A stretch of DNA of 64,000 bases, taken from Methylocapsa palsarum (GTDB lineage: Bacteria; Pseudomonadota; Alphaproteobacteria; Rhizobiales; Beijerinckiaceae). The DNA lies in assembly GCF_900114285.1 (NCBI RefSeq), contig NZ_FOSN01000018.1:1-64000 (forward strand), read 5' to 3'. This document shows, piece after piece, positions 9,230 to 18,455 of the stretch (positions are counted from its first letter, which is position 1; each line of letters opens with the position of its first letter). Made by a program: the position numbers and the translations under genes. The notes beneath the pieces were generated by a model, which ran no database searches, had not been told where the DNA came from, and worked only from the letters and a program-made list of their open reading frames with translations.

Positions 9230-9466
9230 GGCGTTCCCGATCAACCGTAAAAAATTCCGGTTTTGACTGTGAGTCCGTTTCAAACGCCCGGTTAAGCTGA
9301 CGCTCGCCGGGCGGAGAGCCAGGACTTTCCCGCTTTTGAGGTCGCTTGCCATAGGACCGGCATAGGGTCTACCTTTATCGTCATAATGACATTCAGAATC
9401 AGATTTTTCGTTGCGGAAATCCACGTGGAAATCCTAGCTTCGGTTTCTGGGAAGGCGTTTTGATGA

Positions 9467-10153
9467 ATGTTCGACGAGACTGACGCCACATCAAACGAGA
9501 GCAGGCGACAGCGTGACGGCCTCCCGGCCGCGTCCGCCAGCCCAAGCGAAGATCCGTCAAAAACCTTGCGCCAGGCGCGCAAGCCGTGGATGCGCGGTCT
9601 CTCGGCGTTGAGACATTGGTGGCGGCCTTGGAAAGATCGCCTTTTTAGCGCCGATCTCGCCGCGGTTCACTTTATCGCCCGGTCGGCGCGCACCGCCGCC
9701 GGACGCCAATCCGCGATCATCGTGAGCAAGCTGGGCGACGGTTGGCTTTATCCGTTGCTTGGCCTATTCGTGTTCGAATTCCTCGGGGATCAGGAAAGAA
9801 GGGTCATCCTGCTGGCGGGCGTCAACGTAGGGCTGCTGCATTGTCTCTATCCCCGGATCAAGCGCTTCGTGGGCCGGCCGCGCCCGTTCAATTCAGACCC
9901 GACCTTGTCGCCGCCGTTCAAGGCCATCGACGAGTTTTCGTTTCCGAGCGGGCACGCCATGACCCTCTCCGGCGCTCTCGTGCCCATCGTTCTTGCCTGT
10001 CCCGGCTTCTCCCTCTCGGCGGCCGCGCTGATGCTGACAATGGCGTGGGCGCGGATCGCGACGACTCACCATTATCCAAGCGATATTTTCGGCGGAATTC
10101 TGCTCAGTCTCGCCCTCGCCTATCCCCTTTCGGCCTGGGCTCTTGCGGAATGA
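9467..10153 (+). CDS. PAP2-family membrane phosphatase
   Basis: The 228-residue protein has the three phosphatase signatures of the PAP2 superfamily: KRFVGRPRP near residue 132, PSGH near residue 160, and an ARIATTHHYPSD block near residue 200 with catalytic His and conserved Asp. Hydrophobic segments flank these motifs, consistent with an integral membrane enzyme acting on a lipid phosphate such as phosphatidate or undecaprenyl pyrophosphate. Its first ~55 residues are polar and probably cytoplasmic. A glycosyltransferase gene follows after 52 bp, suggesting a joint role in membrane lipid modification; the substrate is not evident. Confidence 0.88.
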   Translation: MFDETDATSNESRRQRDGLPAASASPSEDPSKTLRQARKPWMRGLSALRHWWRPWKDRLFSADLAAVHFIARSARTAAGRQSAIIVSKLGDGWLYPLLGLFVFEFLGDQERRVILLAGVNVGLLHCLYPRIKRFVGRPRPFNSDPTLSPPFKAIDEFSFPSGHAMTLSGALVPIVLACPGFSLSAAALMLTMAWARIATTHHYPSDIFGGILLSLALAYPLSAWALAE

Positions 10154-10205
10154 CCCTCCCTCACGAAACGATCCGGGGCGAGGATGCGCAAGGATTCGGA
10201 GCAGA

Positions 10206-11237
10206 ATGAAGCGGATCCTCGTCGTCACCGATACATGGCGCCCTCAGGTCAATGGCGTCGTCCGGTCGCTTGAAGCGCTTTCGGCCGCCGCGCTCGAGCT
10301 CGGCGCCAGCGTTCAGTTCCTGTCGCCCCAGGGCTTCCGGTCGTTCCGCATGCCGACCTACCCGGAGCTTCGGCTCGCCTTGACGACCGCCGGGATCGTC
10401 GGACGGCGGATCGAAGCGCTTTCGGTGGACCATGTCCATATCGCCACGGAAGGCCCTCTTGGCTTCGCCGCCCGCCGGTACTGCCTGCGAAACGACATCT
10501 GCTTCACCACGAGTTACCATACGAAGTTTCCCGAATATGTCTCGGCCCGCGCCTTCGTCCCCAAAAGCCTCGTTTACCGCTGCCTGCGCTGGTTCCACAA
10601 TGCCGGGTCAGGCGTGTTCGTCTCGACGGACAGCCTCGCGGCCGATCTCGAAGCCAGGGGCTTCAAACAGTTGATGCACTGGTCGCGCGGCGTCGATCAC
10701 GATCGCTTCCGCATGCGGGAAACCTCCGTTCTCGATTTTCCCCGGCCGATCTTCCTGTCGGTCGGCCGGCTGGCGGTGGAGAAGAACCTGAAGGCCTTCC
10801 TGGACCTCGATCTTCCCGGCACGAAAGTCCTCGTCGGCGACGGGCCGGACCGGGCGAAACTTGAAGCCGCCTACCCGCAGGCCCGCTTTCTTGGCTCACG
10901 CAGCGGCGACGAACTCGCCGAGATCTATTCGAGCGCGGATGTGTTCGTTTTTCCCAGCATGACCGACACGTTCGGCATGGTCTTGCTGGAGGCGATGGCG
11001 AGCGGACTGCCTGTCGCCGCCTTTCCCGTTCCGGGGCCGCTCGACGTGGTCGGCGAAAGCGGCGCGGGCGTCCTCGACGAGGATTTGCGAAGCGCCTGCC
11101 TGAAGGCTTTATGGGTGCCGCCATGGAAAGCCCGCGCCCACGCCGAAACCTTCAGCTGGCAGGCGAGCGCGCGGCAATTTCTGGAAAATCTGTCGGCGGT
11201 AGACCCCTCTTTCACCATCGGGCTTGCGAACACCTGA
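10206..11237 (+). CDS. GT4-family glycosyltransferase
   Basis: The start is set at the ATG at 10206, preceded by GGAG, giving 343 residues. The N-terminal domain begins with a Rossmann strand (MKRILVVTDTWRPQVNGV) typical of acceptor domains in GT4 retaining enzymes. The C-terminal domain has a FLSVGRLAVEKNL strand and the SMTDTFGMVLLEAMASG block with the conserved Glu. The DTFG form resembles the GDP-mannose-dependent mannosyltransferase group (MgtA/PimB-like). Location after a PAP2 phosphatase suggests synthesis of a membrane glycolipid. Donor and acceptor are inferred only from family resemblance. Confidence 0.85.
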   Translation: MKRILVVTDTWRPQVNGVVRSLEALSAAALELGASVQFLSPQGFRSFRMPTYPELRLALTTAGIVGRRIEALSVDHVHIATEGPLGFAARRYCLRNDICFTTSYHTKFPEYVSARAFVPKSLVYRCLRWFHNAGSGVFVSTDSLAADLEARGFKQLMHWSRGVDHDRFRMRETSVLDFPRPIFLSVGRLAVEKNLKAFLDLDLPGTKVLVGDGPDRAKLEAAYPQARFLGSRSGDELAEIYSSADVFVFPSMTDTFGMVLLEAMASGLPVAAFPVPGPLDVVGESGAGVLDEDLRSACLKALWVPPWKARAHAETFSWQASARQFLENLSAVDPSFTIGLANT

Positions 11238-11436
11238 CCCTCAAATGTTCCGGCGCCGGGATTCACGCGCCGCCCCATGAAATTGCGGCGGTTCGCTCCG
11301 CGGCGCCCAACTCCAAAGCTTGCGATTCAGGGATCCGCGCCTTACCTCTCGGTCGTACGCCGAAGCCGGCGACCCGTCGAACCGGGCGCCGCTGGTGGTC
11401 GCCCAAGCCTAGGTCAACGCGTCAGGAGAGCCAGAA

Positions 11437-12714
11437 GTGCCCTTTCTCAGCATAGGCTTCATCATTGCGGCGAGCGTCTGGGCGGCTCTCTCCCTTTATC
11501 TGTCGATGCGTCAGGTCTCCTATGTGCTGGCTCGCCGCGACGCCGTCCCGGCGGATTTCGCCGGCGCGATTTCGCAGGAAGAACACCGGAAAGCCGCTGA
11601 CTACACAGTGGCGCGCGAACGGTTCAGCCGGTACGAGACTCTGATCGAACTCGCCCTTTCCGCGGCTTGGGTTTTCGGCGGGATCAACCTCCTTTACGGC
11701 TCCCTTGCATCGGTCCTTTCGCCGTCGCTTTGGCTCGGCGTCGCTTTCTTCATCGGAACGATGGCCGTCGGCGCCATCGTGTCCCTTCCCCTCGATCTCT
11801 ACAAAACCTTCGTCCTCGAGCAAAAGTTCGGCTTCAACCGGACGACGCTCCAGACTTTCGCAGCGGACCGCGTCAAGGGGGCCGTGATCTTCCTTGCCGT
11901 TGCGGTTCCGCTGCTGTTCGCGGCCCTCTTCGTCATGCGCGCCTTCGCCGGTCTGTGGTGGCTGTGGGTGTGGCTTGGCCTCGTCGTCCTGATGGTCGCC
12001 GCGCCGACCGTGTACGTCCGGCTGATCGCGCCTCGCTTCAACCAGTTCGCGCCGCTCGCCGACGAGGCGCTGCGGCTTCGCATCGAGCGGCTGCTGAACC
12101 GTTGCGGATTTCGCTCCTCGGGTCTCTTCACCATGGACGCGTCAAAGCGCTCCGCCCACGGAAACGCCTTTTTCATCGGCTTTGGCGCGGCGAAGCGGAT
12201 CGTGCTGTTCGACACGCTCCTGTCGCACAGCACCCCCGAGGAGGTCGAAGCCGTCGTCGCCCACGAACTCGGGCATTTCAAGCATCGGCATGTTCTCTAC
12301 TCGATTGTGCGCAGCGCGATCGTCACCTTCGCCGCGCTCGCAGCCTTCGGCTGGCTCGCAAAACAGCCCTGGCTGCTTCCGGCGTTCGGGATCGGCTACA
12401 AGGACGACGCGCTTGCGCTCTTTGTCTGCACGCTCCTCGCCTCCGTCGTCGGTCCGCTCGCCGCTCCCGTCGGCAACTGGATTTCGCGCCGCAACGAGTT
12501 TCAAGCCGACGATTATGCGCGCCAGAACGTCGGCGCGGGCCCCATGGTCAGCGCTCTGACCAAACTGGCGCGAGACAACGCCTCGACGCTGACGCCCGAC
12601 CCGGTTTACGCCCTGGTCAATTACTCGCATCCTCCAGTGCCGATCCGCATCCGGCATCTGCGTCGCGCGGAAACGCCCGGCTCCGGCAAGATGGCCGCCC
12701 CCATCTCGGCCTGA
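11437..12714 (+). CDS. M48-family (Ste24-like) membrane metalloprotease
   Basis: A GTG start follows AGGAGAG, giving 425 residues. The zinc motif HELGH is at about residues 276-280, and the third ligand Glu lies in NEFQADDYA near residue 355. Several hydrophobic helices in the first 200 residues and two after the zinc motif match the Ste24 layout, in which a helical barrel encloses the active site. Bacterial members act on membrane-associated proteins; the substrate here is unknown. The gene is monocistronic between the glycosyltransferase and the convergent nasA. Confidence 0.9.
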   Translation: MPFLSIGFIIAASVWAALSLYLSMRQVSYVLARRDAVPADFAGAISQEEHRKAADYTVARERFSRYETLIELALSAAWVFGGINLLYGSLASVLSPSLWLGVAFFIGTMAVGAIVSLPLDLYKTFVLEQKFGFNRTTLQTFAADRVKGAVIFLAVAVPLLFAALFVMRAFAGLWWLWVWLGLVVLMVAAPTVYVRLIAPRFNQFAPLADEALRLRIERLLNRCGFRSSGLFTMDASKRSAHGNAFFIGFGAAKRIVLFDTLLSHSTPEEVEAVVAHELGHFKHRHVLYSIVRSAIVTFAALAAFGWLAKQPWLLPAFGIGYKDDALALFVCTLLASVVGPLAAPVGNWISRRNEFQADDYARQNVGAGPMVSALTKLARDNASTLTPDPVYALVNYSHPPVPIRIRHLRRAETPGSGKMAAPISA

Positions 12715-12741
12715 CCGCGCGCCGTCCGGCTCACCCCGCCC

Positions 12742-15420
12742 TCAAGCCATCACGGGCCGGCGCAGCGCGAGCATCCGTTTCAGCTCCGGAATGCACGAGC
12801 CGCAATTGGAGCCTGCCTTGAGGCTCTTTCCGATGGAAGCGACATCGTTGCAGCCGGCCTCGATCGCGGCCTCGATCCGGCCGCGAGCGACGCCGAAACA
12901 GGCGCAGACGTTCGGCCCTTCGTCCGGCATTCCGCTTGCGCGTCTGCCGGACAGCAGGCTCCGCCGCGCGGCGGGATCGAGGCGTTCATCCGCAAAGGCC
13001 TCGCGCAGGACTGTCCAGTCTGACGGCGGCGTTTGCGCCGCGAGAAATGACGCCGCGACCAGGCGATCATTAAAGATGAGGCCCGAGCGAAAGACGCCCT
13101 GGCCCGTATCCCTGAGCGAGAGCGCAGACGCCTCGCGCGGCCCAAGCCCCCGCAGGGCGTCCACCCATTCCTCGTCCGGGGCGTCGGTCTCGACGCGGGC
13201 GGTAAAGCCGCCCTCGATCGCCTGCCACGCCCAATAGGATTGCGCGGGCAAAGCGGCGCGCCGCCGCGCGAGCACGAACCCGGCGCGGCGCATCTCGACC
13301 GGCGCCAAGGCGACCGGCGTCGCCTTCGCGTCGGGCTGTCCCGATTCCGGATCGACGCAGCGATGGACCAGCGCCCCGACGCACGAATCGCTGGAGGTTT
13401 CATGGCTCCAGTGGATCGGCGCGAACACCTCGCCGCGCTGCTGCGTCCCGGTTACCTGCACGCGAAAGATCGCGGCGCCCTCCGCGCTCGCGACGCGCGC
13501 CAGGTGGCCGTCCTTTAGCCCGGCCGAAGCCGCGTCGTCTGGATGAATCGAAAGGCAGGGTTCGGCGCTATGGCCGCCAAGGCGCGGCGAAAGGCCTGTG
13601 CGGGTCATGGTGTGCCATTGATCGCGCAGCCGGCCGGTATTGAGAAGGAACGGGAAGCGGTCCGACGTCGCTTCGGCGAGCCGGGGCGGGTCGATGGGGA
13701 TGAATCTCGCCTTGCCGGACGCCGTGTAGAACAAACCGTCGGAGAAAAGACGCCGCCGTCCCGAAGCCTCGCCGCGACGGACCGGCCATTGCGCCGGGGC
13801 GAGGCTGTCGTAGTCCCTCGGCTTCAGATCGGCGAGGCCGCTGATGTCGAAATCCCGTGCGCCGTCGTTTTCGAACCCAGAAAGAGCCGCGTGTTCGGCG
13901 AAAATCTCCGAGACGTTGTTGAATTCGAACCCGGCGAAGCCGAGGCGCCGCGCCGCCTGAGCCACGGCCCACCAATCGGGCCGCGCTTCGCCAGGGAGCG
14001 GCAGGAAAGGTCTCTGGCGCGAGATGCGGCGTTCCGAATTGGTGACGGTTCCGTCCTTTTCGCCCCAAGCCGCCGCCGGCAGGATCACATGCGCGCCCGC
14101 GCGCAAGGTGTCGTTGGAGCGGACGTTCTCGGACACGACAAAGAGTTCGAGCTTGCCCAACGCGGCCCGCACCCGGTTGACGTCCGGCAGGCTCACGGCG
14201 GGATTGGTGCCAATGACCCAGAGCGCCTTCACCTCACCCCTACCGATGGCCTCGAACAGATCGACGGCTTTGAGGCCCTCGCGGACCGCCATATTCGGCG
14301 CGTTCCAGAATCGCCGCACCCGGTCGATGTCGGCCGGCGAAAATCCCATATGCGCGGCCAATTGATTGGCGAGGCCGCCGACCTCGCGCCCGCCCATGGC
14401 GTTCGGCTGGCCCGTCAGCGAAAATGGTCCCATCCCTTCCCGGCCGATGCGTCCCGCCGCGAGATGGCAATTGAGGATGGCGGAGACCTTGTCGGCGCCC
14501 TGCGAGGACTGGTTGACGCCCTGACTGTAGAGCGTGACCACCCGTTCGGTCGAAATCCAGAGATCGAAAAATTCCTCGACGTCGCGCTCGCTGAGCCGCG
14601 CGGCCGCGGCCGTCGCGGCGATGGTCGGCGCGATCTGGCGCGCGCGCGCCAAGGCTTCAGTGAAGCCCTCGGTGTGCGAGTTGACGAACGTTTCGTCGAC
14701 ATGGCCGCGATCCGCGAGCTGGACCAGCAGGCCGGAAAACAACGTCCCGTCCCGTCCCGGCGCCACGGAAAGATGCAGGCTGGCGGCCTCCGACGTCGCG
14801 GTCCGGCGCGGATCGATGGTGACGAGGCGCGCGCCGCGCCGCTCCTGGGCCTTCGCCATCCGCTGAAACAGGACCGGATGGCACCAGGCCGCGTTGGACC
14901 CGGTGAGCACCAGGAGATCGGCCTCGTCGAGATCCTCGTAGCATCCAGGCACCGTATCCGACCCGAAGGCGCGCTTGTGCCCGGCGACCGACGAGGACAT
15001 GCAGAGCCGCGAATTGGTGTCGACATTGGCCGAACCGATGAAGCCCTTCATCAGCTTGTTGGCGACGTAATAATCTTCGGTGAGCAGCTGGCCGGAAAGG
15101 TAGAACGCGACCGCATCCGGTCCGTGCTCCGCGATGATGCGCCCGATGTTCGACGCGACATGATCGAGCGCCGCGTCCCACGTGGCGCGCGCGCCACGAA
15201 CAACCGGATAAAGCTGTCTCGTCTCCAGCCCGAGGGTCTCCCCGAGAGCCGAGCCTTTGGAGCACAGGCGGCCGAAATTCGACGGATGCGCTTCGTCGCC
15301 CTCGATCGCCGCGCCGCCGGCGCCGTCAGGGGAGGCGAGCACCCCGCACCCGACGCCGCAATAGGGACAGATCGTCCTGACCGCCGCGCGTCCGAGGCGC
15401 GTTTCCGCCAGCGTGTTCAC
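12742..15420 (-). CDS. nasA: Assimilatory nitrate reductase catalytic subunit with C-terminal BFD-like domain
   Basis: This 892-residue molybdopterin enzyme reduces nitrate to nitrite in the cytoplasm. The N-terminal [4Fe-4S] ligands are Cys18, Cys21, Cys25 and Cys53. The central part has molybdopterin-guanine-dinucleotide motifs (e.g. GVNQSSQG, TGQPNAMGGREVGGLANQLAAH), and the dinucleotide-binding domain lies around residues 590-700. The last ~55 residues form a BFD-like [2Fe-2S] module with Cys839, Cys841, Cys873 and Cys876, as in NasA of Klebsiella type. Translation starts at GTG overlapping the stop of the FAD oxidoreductase gene (GTGA), so the two are coupled. It is the last gene of the nrt-nas operon. 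Confidence 0.95.
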   Translation of the reverse strand: MNTLAETRLGRAAVRTICPYCGVGCGVLASPDGAGGAAIEGDEAHPSNFGRLCSKGSALGETLGLETRQLYPVVRGARATWDAALDHVASNIGRIIAEHGPDAVAFYLSGQLLTEDYYVANKLMKGFIGSANVDTNSRLCMSSSVAGHKRAFGSDTVPGCYEDLDEADLLVLTGSNAAWCHPVLFQRMAKAQERRGARLVTIDPRRTATSEAASLHLSVAPGRDGTLFSGLLVQLADRGHVDETFVNSHTEGFTEALARARQIAPTIAATAAAARLSERDVEEFFDLWISTERVVTLYSQGVNQSSQGADKVSAILNCHLAAGRIGREGMGPFSLTGQPNAMGGREVGGLANQLAAHMGFSPADIDRVRRFWNAPNMAVREGLKAVDLFEAIGRGEVKALWVIGTNPAVSLPDVNRVRAALGKLELFVVSENVRSNDTLRAGAHVILPAAAWGEKDGTVTNSERRISRQRPFLPLPGEARPDWWAVAQAARRLGFAGFEFNNVSEIFAEHAALSGFENDGARDFDISGLADLKPRDYDSLAPAQWPVRRGEASGRRRLFSDGLFYTASGKARFIPIDPPRLAEATSDRFPFLLNTGRLRDQWHTMTRTGLSPRLGGHSAEPCLSIHPDDAASAGLKDGHLARVASAEGAAIFRVQVTGTQQRGEVFAPIHWSHETSSDSCVGALVHRCVDPESGQPDAKATPVALAPVEMRRAGFVLARRRAALPAQSYWAWQAIEGGFTARVETDAPDEEWVDALRGLGPREASALSLRDTGQGVFRSGLIFNDRLVAASFLAAQTPPSDWTVLREAFADERLDPAARRSLLSGRRASGMPDEGPNVCACFGVARGRIEAAIEAGCNDVASIGKSLKAGSNCGSCIPELKRMLALRRPVMA

Positions 15421-16634
15421 GCGGCCTCGCTCAATGACGACGCCGCCTGTCCGAATGCAAGGGTGTCCCGTATCGATTCAATCGACGCTCCGGAGCGGAT
15501 CAGATCCTGATACCAGAGCCCGTCCACTGCGTCGCCGAACAGCACCGCGCCGACGAGGCGGCCGGCCTCGATCACCAGCTTCTTGTAGACGCCGGCGGCG
15601 GGATCCTCGAAGACGATCGCCTCGCGTCCCGCATCATTAAAATCGCCAGCTGAAAACAGTGCGACCCCCGCGATCTTGAGATTGGTGGCGAGCGTGGAGC
15701 CCGCGAAGGCCGCGCGGGAATCGCCGGTAAGACGCCGGGCGAGAACCTTCGCCTGTTCATACGCCGGCTCGACGAGGCCATAGGCGACGCCGCGATGTTC
15801 CGCGCATTCCCCGAGCGCGAAAATGTCGGCGTCGCTCGTCGCCATTGCGTCGTCGACGACAATCCCACGGTTGACGGCAAGTCCCGCCGCGCGCGCGAGG
15901 TCCGCGTTCGGCCGCACGCCCACCGCGCAGACGACGAGGTCCGCCTCGATCTGAATCCCGTTCTTGAGCGCGACGCCCTCGGCGCGATCCGTCCCGACGA
16001 TGAAATCGGTTTCTGCTTCGAGCATCACCTCGACGCCCTTGGTCCTCATCGCCTCGGCGAGGAGCCGCGCGGCGGACGCGTCGAGTTGGCGCTCCATCAG
16101 GCGGTCCACGACATGGATCAGCGTCACCTTCACGCCGGCTTTCGCAAGACCATAGGCGGCTTCAAGACCAAGAAGGCCGCCGCCGATCACGGCGGCGCGG
16201 CGACCCAGCGCCGCTTCGCGAAGCATCGCGTCCACATCGCCCATGGTCCGAAACGTCATGACCCCTTGCAGGTCCATGCCAGGCCGCGGCAGCCGGATCG
16301 GATGCGAGCCGGTGGCGAACACGAGCTTCGAATAGGGAAGCTCCAGCCCGCTCTCAAGACGAACCGTCTTCGCGTTCCTGTCGACGCCGGCGACCGGGGA
16401 GCCATAAAGATTGGTGACGCCGCGGCCTTCCCACCATTGCGAGGGTTTCAGTTCGATGTCGGCGGCGGCGATCTCACCCGCAAGGACCGACGACAAAAGG
16501 ACGCGGTTATAGGCGCGGAAGGGTTCCGCCCCGATCACGACGATCGCATACCGGCCGAGGGCCCGCGCCGACAGTTCATCGGCGAGGCGGGCCGCCGCCA
16601 TCCCCTGCCCCACGATCACCAGTGGCTCGCTCAT
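15417..16634 (-). CDS. FAD/NAD(P)H oxidoreductase, electron-transfer partner of nitrate reductase (NasC/NirB-N-like)
   Basis: The start is the ATG at 16634 (405 residues), because the conserved dinucleotide-binding strand MSEPLVIVGQGMAAARLAD begins there. Two Rossmann signatures are present: GQGMAA at residue 9 for FAD, and GGGLLGLEAA near residue 150 for NAD(P)H. The protein matches the N-terminal flavin module of NirB and the NADH-oxidising subunit NasC, but it has no siroheme or Fe-S nitrite reductase domain. It most likely passes NAD(P)H electrons to NasA. It overlaps nasA by 4 bp. Nitrite reduction must be done by an enzyme encoded elsewhere. Confidence 0.88.
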   Translation of the reverse strand: MSEPLVIVGQGMAAARLADELSARALGRYAIVVIGAEPFRAYNRVLLSSVLAGEIAAADIELKPSQWWEGRGVTNLYGSPVAGVDRNAKTVRLESGLELPYSKLVFATGSHPIRLPRPGMDLQGVMTFRTMGDVDAMLREAALGRRAAVIGGGLLGLEAAYGLAKAGVKVTLIHVVDRLMERQLDASAARLLAEAMRTKGVEVMLEAETDFIVGTDRAEGVALKNGIQIEADLVVCAVGVRPNADLARAAGLAVNRGIVVDDAMATSDADIFALGECAEHRGVAYGLVEPAYEQAKVLARRLTGDSRAAFAGSTLATNLKIAGVALFSAGDFNDAGREAIVFEDPAAGVYKKLVIEAGRLVGAVLFGDAVDGLWYQDLIRSGASIESIRDTLAFGQAASSLSEAA

Positions 16635-16674
16635 CGCAGCTCCGCTTCGCCGTGAGGACGGCGCTCTGGCGCTC

Positions 16675-17472
16675 TCACGCCGCCTCCACGAAATGCTGAC
16701 GCTCGTAGAGAAATCTGAGAACGGATTCGCGCGCGCCGATGTAGGCGGGGTCGGCGGCCAGTTCGAGCCGCTCGCGGGGTCGTGGAAGCGGAACGGACAG
16801 AACCTCGCCGATGGTCGCCGCGGGGCCATTGGTCATCATCACGATCTGGTCGGACAGCAACACAGCCTCATCGACGTCGTGCGTTATCATGAGGACCGTA
16901 TTGCCGAGCGAGCCGTGAATGCGCATGAGCGAATCCTGCAGATGCGCCCTCGTCAGCGCGTCGAGCGCGCCGAACGGCTCGTCGAGCAAGAGAACCTTCG
17001 GCTCCATCGCGAGTGCCCGGGCGATGCCGACGCGCTGTTTCATTCCGCCCGAGATTTCCGATGGACGCTTGTCCCTGGCATGGACCATCTGAACGAGCTC
17101 AAGATTGTGCATTGTCCAGTCGTGGCGCTGCGCCCGCGTCTTGGCGCCGCTGAACACTTTGTCGACGGCGAGGCGGACATTCGCGTAGACGCTGAGCCAG
17201 GGCAGAAGCGAGTGGTTCTGGAACACGACGGCGCGGTCCGGGCCGGGACTGTTGACCTCCCGGTTATCGAGAATGACGCCGCCAGTCGTCGCCTGCGTCA
17301 ACCCCGCGACGAGATTGAGCATGGTCGACTTGCCGCAGCCCGAATGGCCGATGATCGAGACGAACTGGCCTTTCTCGACGCCAAGGTTGATGTCCCGCAG
17401 CACTTCGCTCTCAACGCCGCGGCGGGAAAAGGTCTTTCCGACCTGATCGATTTTAAGGTAGGGCTGGCTCAT
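16675..17472 (-). CDS. nrtD: Nitrate ABC transporter ATP-binding protein
   Basis: The true product is 265 residues from the ATG at 17472 (MSQPYLKIDQVGKTF). The longer in-frame extension upstream is out-of-frame nrtB sequence. Walker A (GHSGCGKST) is near residue 40, the signature ISGGMKQRVGIARA near residue 145, Walker B (KVLLLDEPFGALD) near residue 170, and the switch His in MITHDVDEA. It energises nitrate import through NrtB. Only 11 bp separate it from nrtB, and 40 bp from the downstream oxidoreductase gene. Confidence 0.94.
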   Translation of the reverse strand: MSQPYLKIDQVGKTFSRRGVESEVLRDINLGVEKGQFVSIIGHSGCGKSTMLNLVAGLTQATTGGVILDNREVNSPGPDRAVVFQNHSLLPWLSVYANVRLAVDKVFSGAKTRAQRHDWTMHNLELVQMVHARDKRPSEISGGMKQRVGIARALAMEPKVLLLDEPFGALDALTRAHLQDSLMRIHGSLGNTVLMITHDVDEAVLLSDQIVMMTNGPAATIGEVLSVPLPRPRERLELAADPAYIGARESVLRFLYERQHFVEAA

Positions 17473-17483
17473 AGTCCTCTCGC

Positions 17484-18395
17484 TTAATTCTGTGTTGTGC
17501 TGCGCGCGACGATCGCGCCCAGTCCGCCGACGATGCGGTCGAGCGCGAACCCGACGAGGCCGATATAGGCCAGCGCCACGACGATGTCGGAGAGGCGCGA
17601 CGAGTTCCAGGCGTCCCAGATGAAAAAGCCGATCCCGACGCCGCCGGTCAGCATTTCCGCGGCGACGATGGCGAGCCAGGAAAGTCCGATTCCGATCCGC
17701 AAGCCGGTGAAGATATAAGGCGCCGCCGACGGCAGCATGATCTTCCAGAAGAATTCGAGATGGTTCAGCCGCAGCACCGCGGCGACGTTGCGGTAGTCCT
17801 GCGGAATGTTGCGGATTCCGACCGAGGTGTTGATGAGAATCGGCCAGATGCTGGTGATGAAGATCACGAAGATCGCCGACGGCCGGCTGTCCCGGAACGC
17901 GGCGAGCGCGATCGGCAGCCAGGCCAGCGGCGGAACCGTGCGCAGGACCTGGAACACCGGATCGAGGCCGCGCATCGCGAGATCCGACTGGCCGATGAGC
18001 GTGCCAACGAGCACGCCGGCGACGGCGGCGAGGCCGAATCCATACATGACCCGCTGCAGCGAGACCAGCACCCGCCAGCCAAGACCGATGTCCTGGGTTC
18101 CGTAATCGAAGAACGGATGCACGATCAGATCGCGCGAATCTTTCCAGATTTGCGAGGGCGACGGCAGGGCGGAGCCGGGCCTGCCGCAGGCGATCTGCCA
18201 GACGATCAGAAGAAGGATAAGAGTGACGAGAGGCGGCAGCAGATAGGTGACGATCCATTGCCCGACGGGCGGCATGTTCGACAACGCACTGGGGGCGGGC
18301 CCGTTGTATTCGTGAGCCTTTTTCGCAGCAGGCGGCCGCGCGGGCGCCTCGTGGCCGGCCTCGGATTGAGGATCTTTGGAAATCGCCAAATCCAT
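17484..18395 (-). CDS. nrtB: Nitrate ABC transporter permease
   Basis: The start is set at the ATG at 18395, with AAGGAAGGGA just upstream, giving 303 residues. About six membrane helices follow a ~50-residue polar N-terminus. The EAA-type loop region (AAVLRLNHLEFFWKIMLPSAAPYIF) contacts the ATPase. It is the translocation channel for nitrate together with NrtA and NrtD. Gene order nrtA-nrtB-nrtD with short gaps supports a single transporter. Confidence 0.94.
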   Translation of the reverse strand: MDLAISKDPQSEAGHEAPARPPAAKKAHEYNGPAPSALSNMPPVGQWIVTYLLPPLVTLILLLIVWQIACGRPGSALPSPSQIWKDSRDLIVHPFFDYGTQDIGLGWRVLVSLQRVMYGFGLAAVAGVLVGTLIGQSDLAMRGLDPVFQVLRTVPPLAWLPIALAAFRDSRPSAIFVIFITSIWPILINTSVGIRNIPQDYRNVAAVLRLNHLEFFWKIMLPSAAPYIFTGLRIGIGLSWLAIVAAEMLTGGVGIGFFIWDAWNSSRLSDIVVALAYIGLVGFALDRIVGGLGAIVARSTTQN

Positions 18396-18455
18396 GATCG
18401 TCCCTTCCTTTCGAAACAAAATGTCGGTTCTGGCGGCCTGCGACTCGCCGTTCAT

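Noticed and set aside
13543-15510. 655-codon plus-strand frame
   Set aside because: Antisense shadow of nasA, with no motif and no start signal.
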